The position numbers were made by a program, and so were the translations under genes. This document shows, in pieces, positions 26,960 to 36,299 of a DNA stretch of 64,000 bases (positions within the stretch are counted from its first letter, which is position 1; every line of letters begins with the position of its first letter). This DNA comes from Paraburkholderia kururiensis JCM 10599 = LMG 19447 (GTDB taxonomy: Bacteria; Pseudomonadota; Gammaproteobacteria; Burkholderiales; Burkholderiaceae), in contig NZ_RJZE01000003.1 in NCBI RefSeq assembly GCF_003986935.1, forward strand, positions 124,001-188,000, read 5' to 3'. The notes below the pieces were generated by a model, which ran no database searches, had not been told where the DNA came from, and saw only the letters and a program-made list of their open reading frames with translations.

Positions 26960-27556
26960 TCAGGTCCTGCGATTCAGGTCTCGGCAAGGCGTCGCAAACC
27001 AGCTGCGCACCGTGTCGTAGGCATAGCGCGTGAGCCCATCGTGACGCGCGCGCGGCGCGAGCAGATGAACCGAAAGCGGCTCGGCCCAGCCCCAGAAGTC
27101 GGCGCGCAGCGCAGCCGGAAAATCCACGTCGTCGAACGCATGCCACAACTGCACGAGCCATAACTCGCGCCCTTCTTCATCGAGCAATAGCGGCAGGCCC
27201 GCGCCCGCCTGCAAATGCGCATGACGCTGGCTGTAATAGAGCGGGCCGCCGCACGCTTCCACGACATAGTCGGCCACACGCTCGGTCACGCAGTCGAAGC
27301 AGTCGCCCGCATGAATGAAGAGCGGCGTGGTTCTGAGGCGGTGCATGTGCTGCCGCACGAGTTCGCGCAAACCCGCTTCCTCGCAGATGGCGAGCAGACG
27401 ATGCGGCGGCGCCGGCATCGGCGGACAAATGGTGTGCCCGCCGTGCAACGCGTGATCGCGCGACGATTGCGCAACGGGCCAGCGCAAGGTCCGGTAGCAG
27501 GCGCGCGTGCACGGTGTCCAGCGCGCACGCGGCGTGGCCGCAGAAGTGGGTTTCAT
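26960..27556 (-). CDS. Truncated-haemoglobin-like protein (divergent)
   Basis: A 198-residue protein whose residues about 55-185 align with truncated haemoglobins: LRELVRQHMHRLRTTPLF, VADYVVEACGGPLYYSQRHAHLQ, and ELWLVQLWHAFDDVDFPAALRADFWGWAEPLSVHLL. The GGP-x2-YYS...WL...A pattern parallels the haemoglobin at 37.66 kb. The candidate proximal histidine lies in RHAHLQ. ATG 27556 was chosen over upstream frames that cross the promoter region. It heads the unit globin-LLM-modBAC. Probably an O2/NO-binding protein; haem binding is inference. Confidence 0.65.
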   Translation of the reverse strand: MKPTSAATPRARWTPCTRACYRTLRWPVAQSSRDHALHGGHTICPPMPAPPHRLLAICEEAGLRELVRQHMHRLRTTPLFIHAGDCFDCVTERVADYVVEACGGPLYYSQRHAHLQAGAGLPLLLDEEGRELWLVQLWHAFDDVDFPAALRADFWGWAEPLSVHLLAPRARHDGLTRYAYDTVRSWFATPCRDLNRRT

Positions 27557-27589
27557 GAGCGTGTCGGATGTCTTGTCCAGTTTGTTGGC

Positions 27590-27607
27590 TATATATCGCG
27601 ATACATA
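27590..27607. promoter_or_regulatory. 18-base palindrome upstream of the globin-LLM-mod unit
   Basis: TATATATCG/CGATACATA is symmetrical at 16 of 18 positions around CG|CG and lies 34 bases before the globin start, downstream of a weak sigma-54-like element. It has the look of a repressor operator; the regulator is unknown. Confidence 0.45.
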
Positions 27608-27618
27608 ACGGTGGGCAC

Positions 27619-27634
27619 GACAAAGCGAGTACCA
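27619..27634 (-). promoter_or_regulatory. Weak sigma-54-like element before the globin gene
   Basis: TGGTACTCGCTTTGTC on the minus strand keeps TGG and TTG in the right register (GG-N10-GT) but has T for the final C of GC. Reported with low confidence. Confidence 0.25.
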
Positions 27635-27654
27635 GGCCGGAACCGGCCGGCCAC

Positions 27655-28239
27655 CTACTCGGGCCCGAAGCAGTGCGCGTAGTCCGTGCACACGCCGCAA
27701 CTCGGCGCCTTGCAGACGAACAGTCCTTCACGCTCGCACAGTTGCTTGTAAAAGAACTTCTTCCACTTCATGTCGTGGACGTTCTTTGCGGCGAGCCGCG
27801 GATACCAGTACCCCATCAGCGCGGAAAGCTCACGCCGCGACGGCAATCGCAGGTCCTGCCAGAGATGATTGGCACCCAGGCACGCGCACGCCAGCGCATG
27901 CGCCACACAGGTGGCTTCCTCGCGCGTGCCCGCACGCGGATCGACGTGATCAGCGAACAGCGTCACGAGGTCTTCCACTTCGTCGTAGCGCGAGCCGCAC
28001 TGCGATACGTGCTCCGATACCTGAACAGAAACCGCGGCCCACGCAGGCGCAAGCGCCGCCTCTGCGCCGGGAAACCAGCGGGCGAGCAGCCATTGCGTTT
28101 GCTGCACATCGAGACCGCGAATGGGCAGTACGTGCACGCCGTCCCGCTCGAACGCGGACGCGAGCACCCCGGCAAGCGCCAGCACCGTCGGGTTGTCGGT
28201 GCTAACCGCGTGGCGCATCAGCGTGGCGTGGAAGTTCAT
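27655..28239 (-). CDS. nifQ: NifQ, molybdenum delivery to FeMo-cofactor synthesis
   Basis: A 194-residue NifQ. The C-terminal ligand motif C176-x4-C181-x2-C184-x5-C190 (CKAPSCGVCTDYAHC) is intact. NifQ is an Fe-S protein that presents molybdenum to NifEN/NifH during cofactor assembly. It is the last gene of the nifE operon and lies 98 bases ahead of the globin-LLM-mod unit, so molybdate uptake and Mo processing are adjacent. Confidence 0.95.
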   Translation of the reverse strand: MNFHATLMRHAVSTDNPTVLALAGVLASAFERDGVHVLPIRGLDVQQTQWLLARWFPGAEAALAPAWAAVSVQVSEHVSQCGSRYDEVEDLVTLFADHVDPRAGTREEATCVAHALACACLGANHLWQDLRLPSRRELSALMGYWYPRLAAKNVHDMKWKKFFYKQLCEREGLFVCKAPSCGVCTDYAHCFGPE

Positions 28240-28251
28240 GATGCGATGCGC

Positions 28252-28557
28252 TCAGATCTGCGCGGCCGCGTGCGTATAGCACTTCTTCGGGCAGATCTTC
28301 GCGCACGCCGTGCAGCCGATGCACAGCTCGCGATGCGCGATCGTCATGACCTTCTTTTCGTACTCGTCGTCTTCGTCGTCGCCGTCGAGGCGAATGTGCG
28401 CGCCTTCGTCGTCGAGCCCCACGAGTTCGAGCACGCCACGCGGGCACACGCGAAAGCACCGTCCGCAGCCGATGCATTTTTCCTCGTCGAGCGTCGACAC
28501 GAAGGTCGGCGTCCAGGTCTCGCCGCTTGGCAGCGTCACGCTGAAGGTATCGCTCAT
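28252..28557 (-). CDS. fdxB: Ferredoxin III, nif-specific (2[4Fe-4S])
   Basis: A 101-residue ferredoxin with two 4Fe-4S motifs: CIGCGRCFRVCPRG near residues 28-41 and CIGCTACAKICPKKC near 79-93, separated by an acidic insert (DDEGAHIRLDGDDEDDEYEKK). This spacing is the nif-specific ferredoxin III type found between DUF683 and nifQ. It probably supplies electrons for cofactor synthesis or nitrogenase. ATG 28557; longer frame upstream is non-coding. Confidence 0.92.
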   Translation of the reverse strand: MSDTFSVTLPSGETWTPTFVSTLDEEKCIGCGRCFRVCPRGVLELVGLDDEGAHIRLDGDDEDDEYEKKVMTIAHRELCIGCTACAKICPKKCYTHAAAQI

Positions 28558-28585
28558 GGTCGCCTCTATGGTGGTTTCGGCCGGC

Positions 28586-28783
28586 TCACGCCGAGGCCGC
28601 GGCTGCGGCCTTGCGTGCATCCATGAGCGCCGCGTGCGCGTCGTGGCAGCGCTGCGCGACGGCGAGAATCTGTTCCCAGTTCGTCGGTAGTTCCTCGGAA
28701 AGATCGTGCAGGTCCATCTTCGCCTGCGTGGCCTGCGCGTTGAGCTTTTTCAGGCGCGCCTTCAGTTCGTCGGCATCGGTCAT
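28586..28783 (-). CDS. NifX-associated DUF683 small helical protein
   Basis: A 65-residue, strongly helical protein (DELKARLKKLNAQATQAKMDLHDLSEELPTNWEQILAVAQRCHDAHAAL), belonging to the DUF683 / CCE_0567 family that invariably accompanies nifX in nif clusters. The LPTNW core is conserved. ATG 28783 with GGGGAG was preferred over an upstream GTG overlapping the preceding stop. Exact function unknown; a metal-binding role has been suggested for relatives. Confidence 0.9.
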   Translation of the reverse strand: MTDADELKARLKKLNAQATQAKMDLHDLSEELPTNWEQILAVAQRCHDAHAALMDARKAAAAASA

Positions 28784-28797
28784 CGTGTTCTCCCCTT

Positions 28798-29292
28798 TCA
28801 CGCGCCGTATTGCGCGACAGCCGGATACGTGCGGATCATTTCCACCGCTTCATTGAGAAACTTGCCGCCCGCCTCGGCCAGCTTCGCGAGCGACGGAAAC
28901 CCGAAGCGATGCACGTCGCGCAGCTGCTTGTTGACCACCACGAGCCGCCCCGCAATCAGCACCATGCGGCCGAATCCTTCGTGGCTCATCTTCATCATCG
29001 GCGACACCATCTGCCCCGTTTCGCGCTCGATCGCCACCGCGATCGCGTTGTAGAACAGCTCCAGATGCCAGAGCGTTTCGGGGTCCGGGTCGCCCATGAT
29101 CGGAATCGCACGGCGTTCCTCGGGCGTGAGGATGTACCGCTTCAGCAGTTGCAGATCGCTCTTGCCTTCCCACGTGCCGTGCGTGTCCTGCGCGCGCAAC
29201 TGGCGGATGAGCTGCTGGACGAACGGCGTGGCCAGCAGCAGCGCGTCGTCTTCCGTGTCGGCGCGCGTTTCATTGGTGATGGCTTCAGCCAT
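28798..29292 (-). CDS. NifX-associated protein, DUF269
   Basis: A 164-residue DUF269 protein with the family core [44 protein letters not shown] and [26 protein letters not shown]. It is always linked to nifX and thought to help cofactor maturation, but its activity is unproven. The start overlaps the nifX end by eight bases, indicating tight coupling. Confidence 0.93.
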   Translation of the reverse strand: MAEAITNETRADTEDDALLLATPFVQQLIRQLRAQDTHGTWEGKSDLQLLKRYILTPEERRAIPIMGDPDPETLWHLELFYNAIAVAIERETGQMVSPMMKMSHEGFGRMVLIAGRLVVVNKQLRDVHRFGFPSLAKLAEAGGKFLNEAVEMIRTYPAVAQYGA

Positions 29293-29701
29293 GAGATACC
29301 TCGTCGTTCTCTTCGAAATCGTATGAGCGTGCCCCGTCTTTCGCGAGCGCCTTGCGCAGCCACGGCGGCGGCGTGCCTTTCAGCACGTCGCGCAGCTTCA
29401 CGAGAATGGCTTCGATAGGCTCCGGCTGCGGCACCTTGATGGGATGAATCTTCAGCGCCACCACGCGCGCCGCGCCGGAGCCGCCAATCGCGGCAACGTA
29501 CAGAATCGCGCAGTCCTTGACCGCTTCGAGCTTGGGTGCGAGCTTGTCTTCGTCGCCGTCTTCTTCCAGCTTGCCGCCGAAGTCGAACGTTTCGACGAAC
29601 GTGTGGCCGTCCGCCGTTACGTCGTAAGTGACGATGCTTTTGGCCCAGCCGAAGTGCGCATCGACGTGCACCTTGTCCTGGGTCGCAAATGCGATTTTCA
29701 T
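29285..29701 (-). CDS. nifX: NifX, FeMo-cofactor precursor carrier
   Basis: A 138-residue Nif[29 protein letters not shown] with the conserved HFGWA, then [30 protein letters not shown]. NifX binds the NifB-cofactor and VK-cluster precursors during transfer between NifB and NifEN. ATG 29701 was chosen; residues upstream in the frame are non-coding. It lies 25 bases after nifN. Confidence 0.95.
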   Translation of the reverse strand: MKIAFATQDKVHVDAHFGWAKSIVTYDVTADGHTFVETFDFGGKLEEDGDEDKLAPKLEAVKDCAILYVAAIGGSGAARVVALKIHPIKVPQPEPIEAILVKLRDVLKGTPPPWLRKALAKDGARSYDFEENDEVSHG

Positions 29702-29726
29702 GAGTGGGGCTCCTCGTGCCGTTGGT

Positions 29727-31118
29727 TCACGCACCGGCCGCAACGACCGGAATCTTCACTTCACGCGCGGGGTCGCGCGCGGCCAGATCCACCGACGCCT
29801 GCGGCAGCGGCCAGTCGCCGGGATGGTGATGGGCAATCTGTTCGATCATGAGATTCGCGACTTCGAAGATCAGGTTCATCGTGCCGCGATAACCCACCTG
29901 GCAGCGGTGTGCATTGCCCACGCGGTCGAACACCGGAAAGCCCACGCGCATGAGCGGCTTGCCGAGCCGCTCCGCCATCTGCCGGCCGTGCGAATGCGTG
30001 ATGAGCAGATCGCAGTCGCGTGCGGCGCGTTCCATGTCTTCCAGGTCGCCCAGCACCACTTCGCTCGCCGGTAGCTGTTCGTGCGAAGGCGACGCCGTGG
30101 TGCTGATGCAGACGGCAAGCTCCGCGCCCATTTCATGCAGCAACGCGCCGAGCGCGAGCAGCAGGTCCGGCTCCGCGCCAATCGCAACCTTGATGCCGCC
30201 CGTGTAGAAGTGGCCGTCGAGCATCGCATCGAGCAACTGGCTGCGCTGCCTGCGGTATTTCGCGGGCACCGGCCGCCCCGACAGTTGCGCGAGGCGCTGA
30301 AGCAGGCGGTCGTTAGGTTCGAGCCCGGTCAGGCGCCCGAATATCTCGAACGGCGTGCCCGCCACGTCCTGCAACGCCTGCGCGCCTTCGCGCGTTTGCT
30401 CGCCCACACCGATCGTGAACGCCGACGCCCCGGCCGCACGAATCTGTTCGAGCGTCGTGCCGCCCAGTGTGGTGCCGCGCCAGTCCGGCGCAATGTGGCC
30501 ATCGAGCGAGCCCGAGAGATCGGGCAGCACGATGACGTCGAGCCCGAATGCGGTAACGATCTCGCGCAGTTCGTCGATATCGGCCGGCGAAAGATGACTG
30601 CCGGGCAGCAACGTGATCTGCCTCGCGGCCACGGGCAACGGCTTGACCAGCGCCTTCACGATGGCCGTAACGGCGTGCCGGTAGCCGTCTTCGAAACCAC
30701 CCACGTAGTCAGGCGTGGACACGTAGACCAGTTCCGTATCGTCCAGCTCGGGCTTGCGCTTGCGCACTGTCGTGAGATAGCCCTCCACGTCGTCGCCCTT
30801 CGTTTCGGTGAGACCCGTGGAACAGATCGCGATGATCTTCGGCGCCGCGCGCTTGCGGATGTTGAGCAGCGCCGTCTCCACGTTTTCGTAGCCGCCCAGA
30901 ATCGTGGTGACCTCGTTCATCGCCGTGGTCTGTAGCGGAATGGCTTCCTTGAAGTGCCGCACCAGCAGCACGAGACCGAACGACGTGCAGCCCTGCGAGC
31001 CGTGCATGACCGGCATGCACGCGTCGAGCCCCATGAACGCGTAGCTCGCGCCAAGCGGCTGGCTCATCTTGAGCGGATTGACCGCACAGGCTTTCTTCGA
31101 TTCGACGACCACGGCCAT
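29727..31118 (-). CDS. nifN: NifN, cofactor scaffold beta subunit
   Basis: A 463-residue NifN, homologous to NifK. Signature parts are KACAVNPLKMSQPLGASYAFMGLDACMPVMHGSQGCTSFGLVLLVRHFKEAIPLQTTAMNEVTTILGG and ICSTGLTETKGDDV. With NifE it forms the scaffold on which the NifB-cofactor is matured to FeMo-co. ATG 31118 matches the family start (MAVVVESKKACAVNPLK). Second gene of the nifE operon. Confidence 0.97.
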   Translation of the reverse strand: MAVVVESKKACAVNPLKMSQPLGASYAFMGLDACMPVMHGSQGCTSFGLVLLVRHFKEAIPLQTTAMNEVTTILGGYENVETALLNIRKRAAPKIIAICSTGLTETKGDDVEGYLTTVRKRKPELDDTELVYVSTPDYVGGFEDGYRHAVTAIVKALVKPLPVAARQITLLPGSHLSPADIDELREIVTAFGLDVIVLPDLSGSLDGHIAPDWRGTTLGGTTLEQIRAAGASAFTIGVGEQTREGAQALQDVAGTPFEIFGRLTGLEPNDRLLQRLAQLSGRPVPAKYRRQRSQLLDAMLDGHFYTGGIKVAIGAEPDLLLALGALLHEMGAELAVCISTTASPSHEQLPASEVVLGDLEDMERAARDCDLLITHSHGRQMAERLGKPLMRVGFPVFDRVGNAHRCQVGYRGTMNLIFEVANLMIEQIAHHHPGDWPLPQASVDLAARDPAREVKIPVVAAGA

Positions 31119-31149
31119 GATTCTCAGCTCCCCTTGCGCTCGCTTGCAT

Positions 31150-32643
31150 TCAGGCCGGCACGCCGGGCTCGAGTCCCATCGCCCATGCGCGCACACCGGC
31201 AAAAGCGGCGGGCTCGACAGCCGCAACAGGCGCACGTACAGCGTTCAGCGTTTCACCGTCGTCACCCCAGGGCGCGGGAATGCGCACCTGCTGCCACACG
31301 GGGTTGTGAATCGCGCGGTCGATCTCGTGCACGAGTTCCACCATCCCCTCGTACGCCCCATACGGGTGATGCCGCTCCTGGTTGATGTCGAGCCACGGCA
31401 TGCGCGCCTTCAGCGCGACGAATTGCGAGCGCCCGCCGGACAGCATGATGTCCGCCTTCGCATCGCGCAGCATGGTGTACATCTCGCGCGGCGTCATGTC
31501 GTCGATCATGTGGGCGTCGTCACCCATGATCTCCTTGATCTTCTCCTTGTCCTCTTTCGTGCTCTTCTTGACGCTCGTGCCCACAATTTCGAGCCCGGCT
31601 TCCTGCAGCGCGGCGACCACCGACCACGATTTCACGCCGCCCGTAATGAGCAGCACACGCTTGCCTTTCAGCCGCTCGCGATAGCGCGCAATGCGTGCCC
31701 ACGCGCGCGCCTCTTCGGCGGCAATCAAACGTTCCGTGCGTTCCAGCAGGGCTTCCGGCGCGCCCTGCTGCACCAGCAGCTTCGCGATCTGCCGCAACGT
31801 ATCGCTCATGTCGCCAATGCCGTAAAACGAGCCCTCGAAATATGGAATGCCGTAGCGCTGCTGCATCTTCGTCGCGATGTTGATCATCGACTTCGAGCAG
31901 ACCATCATGTTGACCTTCGCACGATGCGAGCCGGCAATCTCGTTGTAGCGGCCATCGCCCGAAATACACGAGAGAATGCGGACGCCCAGCGCGTCGAGCA
32001 GCGGCTTGGTCTGCCACAGTTCGCCCGAGAGGTTGTATTCGCCGATGATGTTGATGTCGTACGGCGTCGTATATTCCGGCTCGCGCGTGCCGATCACGTA
32101 GTCGAGCAGCGCCTCGCCTCCCAGCTTGTTGCCCAGATTCTTCGGTCCCGCGAAGCCCGGTGAATTGACGGGAATGACGGGCTTGCCGAACTTCTCCGAT
32201 GCGCGTTTGCAGACCGCTTCGATGTCGTCGCCAATGAGCGCCGTCACGCAGGTCTGATAGACGAACACGGCAGGCGGATCGTATTTCTCGATGATCTCGC
32301 GCACGCTTCTGAAAAGCCGCTTCTCGCCGCCGTACACCACGTCGAGTTCGTTGATGTCCGTCGTAAAGCCCGTGCGGTAAAGCGTGGAACCCGACGACGC
32401 TGCATGGCGGTTGTCCCACGAATTGCCTTCGCATGCGATAGGCCCATGCACGAGATGCGCAACATCCACCACGGGCTGCAACGCGATCTTTGCACCGTCG
32501 AATGCGCAGCCGCCCGCGGCCGCGCCAGGCGAGAGTTGCTTCGTGCAGCCCTTCTTGCGCTCCTTTTCGCTTTTGCCCTGGTTCTTGTCGCAACCGGGCT
32601 CGTCGAAGACTTCGGCAATCTTGGCCTTGAGCGAAGCGGACAT
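31150..32643 (-). CDS. nifE: NifE, cofactor scaffold alpha subunit
   Basis: A 497-residue NifE, homologous to NifD. N-terminal cluster cysteines sit in KKGCTKQLSPGAAAGGCAFDGAK and HGPIACEGNSWDNR; the region VCSKSMINIATKMQQRYGIPYFEGSFYG matches the cofactor-side cysteine segment. It pairs with NifN. ATG 32643 follows the family start MSASLKAKIAEVFDEPGC. Expressed from the sigma-54 promoter at 32679-32694. Confidence 0.97.
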   Translation of the reverse strand: MSASLKAKIAEVFDEPGCDKNQGKSEKERKKGCTKQLSPGAAAGGCAFDGAKIALQPVVDVAHLVHGPIACEGNSWDNRHAASSGSTLYRTGFTTDINELDVVYGGEKRLFRSVREIIEKYDPPAVFVYQTCVTALIGDDIEAVCKRASEKFGKPVIPVNSPGFAGPKNLGNKLGGEALLDYVIGTREPEYTTPYDINIIGEYNLSGELWQTKPLLDALGVRILSCISGDGRYNEIAGSHRAKVNMMVCSKSMINIATKMQQRYGIPYFEGSFYGIGDMSDTLRQIAKLLVQQGAPEALLERTERLIAAEEARAWARIARYRERLKGKRVLLITGGVKSWSVVAALQEAGLEIVGTSVKKSTKEDKEKIKEIMGDDAHMIDDMTPREMYTMLRDAKADIMLSGGRSQFVALKARMPWLDINQERHHPYGAYEGMVELVHEIDRAIHNPVWQQVRIPAPWGDDGETLNAVRAPVAAVEPAAFAGVRAWAMGLEPGVPA

Positions 32644-32678
32644 GACGGGCTCCTGACGATGTGGGGTGAATCGAAACT

Positions 32679-32694
32679 GGCAAGTTCCGTACCA
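32679..32694 (-). promoter_or_regulatory. Sigma-54 promoter of nifE
   Basis: TGGTACGGAACTTGCC on the minus strand matches TGGCACG-N4-TTGC with one change and exact GG-N10-GC spacing, about 36 bases before the nifE start codon. A degenerate NifA site (TGT-N10-ACG, plus strand 32757-32772) lies about 70 bases further upstream. Confidence 0.85.
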
Positions 32695-32756
32695 CGGGTT
32701 GATTGCCTGCAACGCGCGCTACGGCCGTGCTTGCGGCGAGAGACGTGCATGCCGAT

Positions 32757-32772
32757 TGTCGTCATCGAAACG
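32757..32772. promoter_or_regulatory. Degenerate NifA upstream site for nifE
   Basis: TGTCG at the left is followed after N6 by AAACG instead of CGACA, so one half matches the local site form TGTCG-N6-CGACA and the other is degenerate. Placement relative to the nifE promoter is appropriate. Confidence 0.35.
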
Positions 32773-32815
32773 CAGATTGGCCGCTTTGAAGGAATTGCGA
32801 CAGACAGTGGACCGA

Positions 32816-33136
32816 CTACTCCGCCCCTTCCGCCGCACTCTTCGCCCACACCGCGAAACGGATGCGCTGTGTAATGCCGGCCGGGCTCGCATCGAACGCA
32901 CGTTGTGACGCGGCCATGGCCCCCTGCGCAATGGCCGCTTCGGCGTGGTTCAACGGCAACCGTCCCGCCACGTGCGTGGCGCCCGGCACGTTGCGCGTAA
33001 TCGCCTGGCGGTTCGGATGCTCGATAACCGGCACCAGATGGTCCGCTTCACGCACGCCAGCCAGGCAGACCCAGCCGTCGATCACCTCGACCTTGCGGCC
33101 GTCCCGCGTAACCTTGACGAGTACCGGGTCTGCCAT
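32816..33136 (-). CDS. Small protein of unknown function after nifK
   Basis: A 106-residue soluble protein (starts ADPVLVKVTRDGRKVEVIDGWVCLAGVREADHLVPVIEHPN). I do not recognise a family. It begins 12 bases after nifK stop and ends before the nifE promoter, so it is the last gene of the nifHDK transcript. The N-terminal half looks beta-rich and the C-terminal half helical. A nitrogenase maturation or protection role is only a guess from location. Confidence 0.7.
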   Translation of the reverse strand: MADPVLVKVTRDGRKVEVIDGWVCLAGVREADHLVPVIEHPNRQAITRNVPGATHVAGRLPLNHAEAAIAQGAMAASQRAFDASPAGITQRIRFAVWAKSAAEGAE

Positions 33137-33148
33137 TGCTGCGCCCCT

Positions 33149-34708
33149 TCAGCGAATGATGTCGTAGCTGTAGTCGGTCTTCGCGGGCACGATGGTGTTC
33201 GCATCGAGCGTCTCGAAGAACTCGTCCAGCAGCATGACCAGCACGCGCAGCGCACCGTCGTAGCCCCACGTCGGGTAGCGATGGTAGTGATGGCGGTCGA
33301 AGATCGGGAACACCATGCGAATGAGCGGCGTCTTCGTATCGCGCTCCAGATACTTGCCGTAGGTGTTGCCGATCAGGAAGTCCACCGGTTCCGTGTACAG
33401 CAGCGAACGCATGTGCCACAGGTCGCGCTTCGGGTACACCTTGCAGCCTGCGCCGTAAGGCGAGGCGTCGAAGAGCGCCTGCACTTTCGCGGCCCAATCG
33501 TCGTTGCCGTTGGTCGCCAGCACGTGCGCCGGTTCCGCGCCCAGTTCGAGCAGGAACTGCGTGTAGCCGAGCATCTGGTCCGGGTCGCCGTACAGCGCGA
33601 AACGCTTGCCGTGCAGGTGGGCCTGGCTGTCCGCCATCGCATCCACCAGTTGGCCGCGCTCCTTTTCGAGTTGCGCGGGAATGGGCTTGCCCGTCACACG
33701 CGAAATTTCCATCAGGAAGCGGTCGGTGCCCGCCACGCCAACCGGCGCGTTGAGCACCACGACTTCCTGCCCGTGTTCCGCGATGAACTTCGCGGTCTTC
33801 TCGCAGCAGTATTCCTGGAACACGAAAGTGGCCTTCGCGTGCAGCGCGCGCTCCACCTCCTCCTTCGTCGTGCCGCCCTCGTACATGCGGAATTCGCCGT
33901 CGGTGGGCGTATTCCACGTTTCCGACGGGTCGCAGATCACGTTCACCTGCACGCCGAACAGTTCGAAGATGCGGCGAATTTCCTTCATGTTGCCCACGAC
34001 GAAGCCGTCGAAGCCGCCGATGAAGTTCACGCTCTCGTCCGGCACGCGCACGAGCGGCGCAGTGGTGCCGGCCTTGCCGCCCCAGAAGTGCTTAAGAATG
34101 CCGAGCAACGCGTTGTCGTAGCCCGTCACGTGGCTGCCCACAAAGGCCGGCGTGTGGGCGAACGGCACGTCGTAGTCTTCCGGCACGCTGCCCTTCTGCT
34201 TGCTGTTCTTGATGAAAGCGTCAAGGTCGTCGCCGATCACCTCCGCCATGCACGTGGTCGAAACAGCGATCATCTCGGGCTTGTAGAGGTTGTACGCGTT
34301 CGCGAGGCCGTCGATCATGTTGTTGAGGCCGCCGAACACTGCGGCGTCTTCCGTCATCGAAGAACTCACGCACGACGTGGGCTCCTTGAAGTGCCGCGAG
34401 AAATGCGAGCGGTAGTACGCCACGCAGCCCTGCGAGCCGTGCACGAACGAAAGCGTCTTGTGAAAGCCGTTGGCCACGTAGACCGCGCCGAGCGGCTGGC
34501 ATGCCTTGGCGGGGTTCACCGTGAGCGAATCGCGGGCGAAGTTCTTCTGCTTGTAGTCTTCGGTCTTGGTCCATTCGACGATCTGCTTGACTGTCTCGTC
34601 GGGATGGTTGAACTCGAAGTTCTCTTTCTTGGTACGGAATATTTCCTGATACTCCGGCTCGCGGAACAGCAGCTCGTGATCGAGAATCCTGTCGGCGGAT
34701 TGGGGCAT
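33149..34708 (-). CDS. nifK: Nitrogenase MoFe protein beta chain
   Basis: A 519-residue NifK. P-cluster cysteine regions are intact: [54 protein letters not shown]; the [17 protein letters not shown] segment is also conserved. With NifD it forms the catalytic alpha2beta2 protein. Full length. It follows nifD after a 90-base gap containing a stable hairpin. Confidence 0.98.
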   Translation of the reverse strand: MPQSADRILDHELLFREPEYQEIFRTKKENFEFNHPDETVKQIVEWTKTEDYKQKNFARDSLTVNPAKACQPLGAVYVANGFHKTLSFVHGSQGCVAYYRSHFSRHFKEPTSCVSSSMTEDAAVFGGLNNMIDGLANAYNLYKPEMIAVSTTCMAEVIGDDLDAFIKNSKQKGSVPEDYDVPFAHTPAFVGSHVTGYDNALLGILKHFWGGKAGTTAPLVRVPDESVNFIGGFDGFVVGNMKEIRRIFELFGVQVNVICDPSETWNTPTDGEFRMYEGGTTKEEVERALHAKATFVFQEYCCEKTAKFIAEHGQEVVVLNAPVGVAGTDRFLMEISRVTGKPIPAQLEKERGQLVDAMADSQAHLHGKRFALYGDPDQMLGYTQFLLELGAEPAHVLATNGNDDWAAKVQALFDASPYGAGCKVYPKRDLWHMRSLLYTEPVDFLIGNTYGKYLERDTKTPLIRMVFPIFDRHHYHRYPTWGYDGALRVLVMLLDEFFETLDANTIVPAKTDYSYDIIR

Positions 34709-34751
34709 GACGTCACTCCTGAATCGGTATCGATGAGGTCGGCGACCGAAG

Positions 34752-34772
34752 CGGCGGCCTCGCCGGCCGCCG
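34752..34772. terminator. GC-rich hairpin between nifD and nifK
   Basis: CGGCGGCC-N5-GGCCGCCG is a perfect 8-bp stem in the nifD-nifK gap. There is no T run; it more likely affects mRNA processing or stability than ends transcription. Confidence 0.5.
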
Positions 34773-34798
34773 ACCGCTTGCGCCTGAAAACTGCTGTT

Positions 34799-36262
34799 TT
34801 ATGCCGCGTTTTTCCAGGGCGCCTTCGCAAGTCCCCACACGGGGCTCGAAATCGCCATGTCCATGTCGCGCGCGAAGATCGCGAAACCGTCGTAGCCGTG
34901 GTACGGGCCCGAATAGTCCCAGCTGTGCATCTGGCGGAACGGCACGCCCATCTTCTGGAACACGTACTTTTCCTTGATGCCCGAGCCCACCAGGTCCGGC
35001 TGCACCTGCTCGACGAACTTCTCGAACTCGTAGCCCGTCACGTCGTCGTAAATCAGCGTGCCGTCTTTCACGTAGTGCGTGGTGCGCTGATAGTCGTCGT
35101 TGTGGCCGAACTCGTAGCCCGTGCCCACCACGTCCATGCCGAGGTCTTCATACGCGCCGATCACGTGGCGCGGACGCAGCCCGCCCACGAACAGCATCAC
35201 CTTCTTGCTCTGCAGACGCGGCTTGAACTTCGCAATCACGGCGTCCACCAGCGGGCGGTACTTCGCGATCACGCGTTCCGCGTTCGCCTTGATGGTGTCG
35301 TCGAAATGGCTCGCAATCTCGCGCAGGCTCTTCTCGATCATCGAAGGGCCGAAGAAGTTGTATTCGACCCACGGAATGCCGTACTTCTCTTCCATGTGCC
35401 GGCTGATGTAGTTCATCGACCGGTAGCAGTGCAGCACGTTGAGCTTGGCCTTCGGCGTGTTCTCCAGTTCTGCGAGGGAGCCGTCGCCGGACCATTGCGC
35501 GATTACGCGCAGGCCGATTTCTTCGAGCAGGATGCGGCTCGACCACGCATCGCCGCCAATGTTGTAGTCGCCGATAATCGCCACGTCGTACGGCGTGGAT
35601 TCGAACTCGGGGCGCTTGGCCGCATCCGTCTTGTCGAATACCCAATCGCGAATGGCGTCGTTCGCCAGATGGTGGCCAAGCGACTGGCTCACGCCGCGAA
35701 AGCCTTCGCAACGCACGGGCACAATCGTGTGGCCTTCGTACTGCTTGCTCTTCTTCTTCGACACGGCCTCGATGTCGTCGCCGATCAGCCCGATCGGACA
35801 TTCGCTCTGAATCGAGATGCCCTTGTTGAGCGGGAACAGTTCCTGAATCTCGTCGATGATCTTGTCGAGCTTCTTGTCGCCACCGAACACGATGTCCTTC
35901 TCCTGGAAGTCGGACGTGAACTGCATGGTGACGAACGTGTCGATTCCCGTGGTGCCGATGTAGTAGTTGCGGCGCGCGGCCCACGAGTACTGGCCGCAGC
36001 CCACCGGGCCGTGGCTGATGTGAATCATGTCCTTGATCGGCCCCCAGACCACGCCTTTCGAACCCGCGTAGGCGCAGCCGCGAATGGTCATCACGCCGGG
36101 CAGCGATTTGATGTTGGACTTCACGCCACAGTCGGGCTTGCCCTCTTCGAAGGTTCCCAAATGCTTGGCGCGCCGCTTGGCCATTTTCTCGGGATAGGCC
36201 TTTAGCACTTCGTCGATCAGGGCCTTGTTCGCGGCCTTGCGCTCTTCAACCGTGGCGGTCAT
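34799..36262 (-). CDS. nifD: Nitrogenase MoFe protein alpha chain
   Basis: A 487-residue NifD. The P-cluster ligand regions ([29 protein letters not shown] and [18 protein letters not shown]), the FeMo-co cysteine region ([33 protein letters not shown]) and the FeMo-co histidine region ([24 protein letters not shown]) are present. ATG 36262 gives the family start [20 protein letters not shown]. Molybdenum type; no anf or vnf genes are seen here. Confidence 0.98.
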   Translation of the reverse strand: MTATVEERKAANKALIDEVLKAYPEKMAKRRAKHLGTFEEGKPDCGVKSNIKSLPGVMTIRGCAYAGSKGVVWGPIKDMIHISHGPVGCGQYSWAARRNYYIGTTGIDTFVTMQFTSDFQEKDIVFGGDKKLDKIIDEIQELFPLNKGISIQSECPIGLIGDDIEAVSKKKSKQYEGHTIVPVRCEGFRGVSQSLGHHLANDAIRDWVFDKTDAAKRPEFESTPYDVAIIGDYNIGGDAWSSRILLEEIGLRVIAQWSGDGSLAELENTPKAKLNVLHCYRSMNYISRHMEEKYGIPWVEYNFFGPSMIEKSLREIASHFDDTIKANAERVIAKYRPLVDAVIAKFKPRLQSKKVMLFVGGLRPRHVIGAYEDLGMDVVGTGYEFGHNDDYQRTTHYVKDGTLIYDDVTGYEFEKFVEQVQPDLVGSGIKEKYVFQKMGVPFRQMHSWDYSGPYHGYDGFAIFARDMDMAISSPVWGLAKAPWKNAA

Positions 36263-36299
36263 GGAATGCTCCAGATGTGAAAATTGTGCGTCGCTGCGT

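Noticed and set aside
32945-36205. Plus-strand open frame of 1086 codons opposite nifK/nifD
   Set aside because: It is antisense to unmistakable nifK and nifD, has low-complexity His/Arg/Val-rich composition typical of shadow frames in high-GC DNA, and lacks a ribosome site or recognisable domain.
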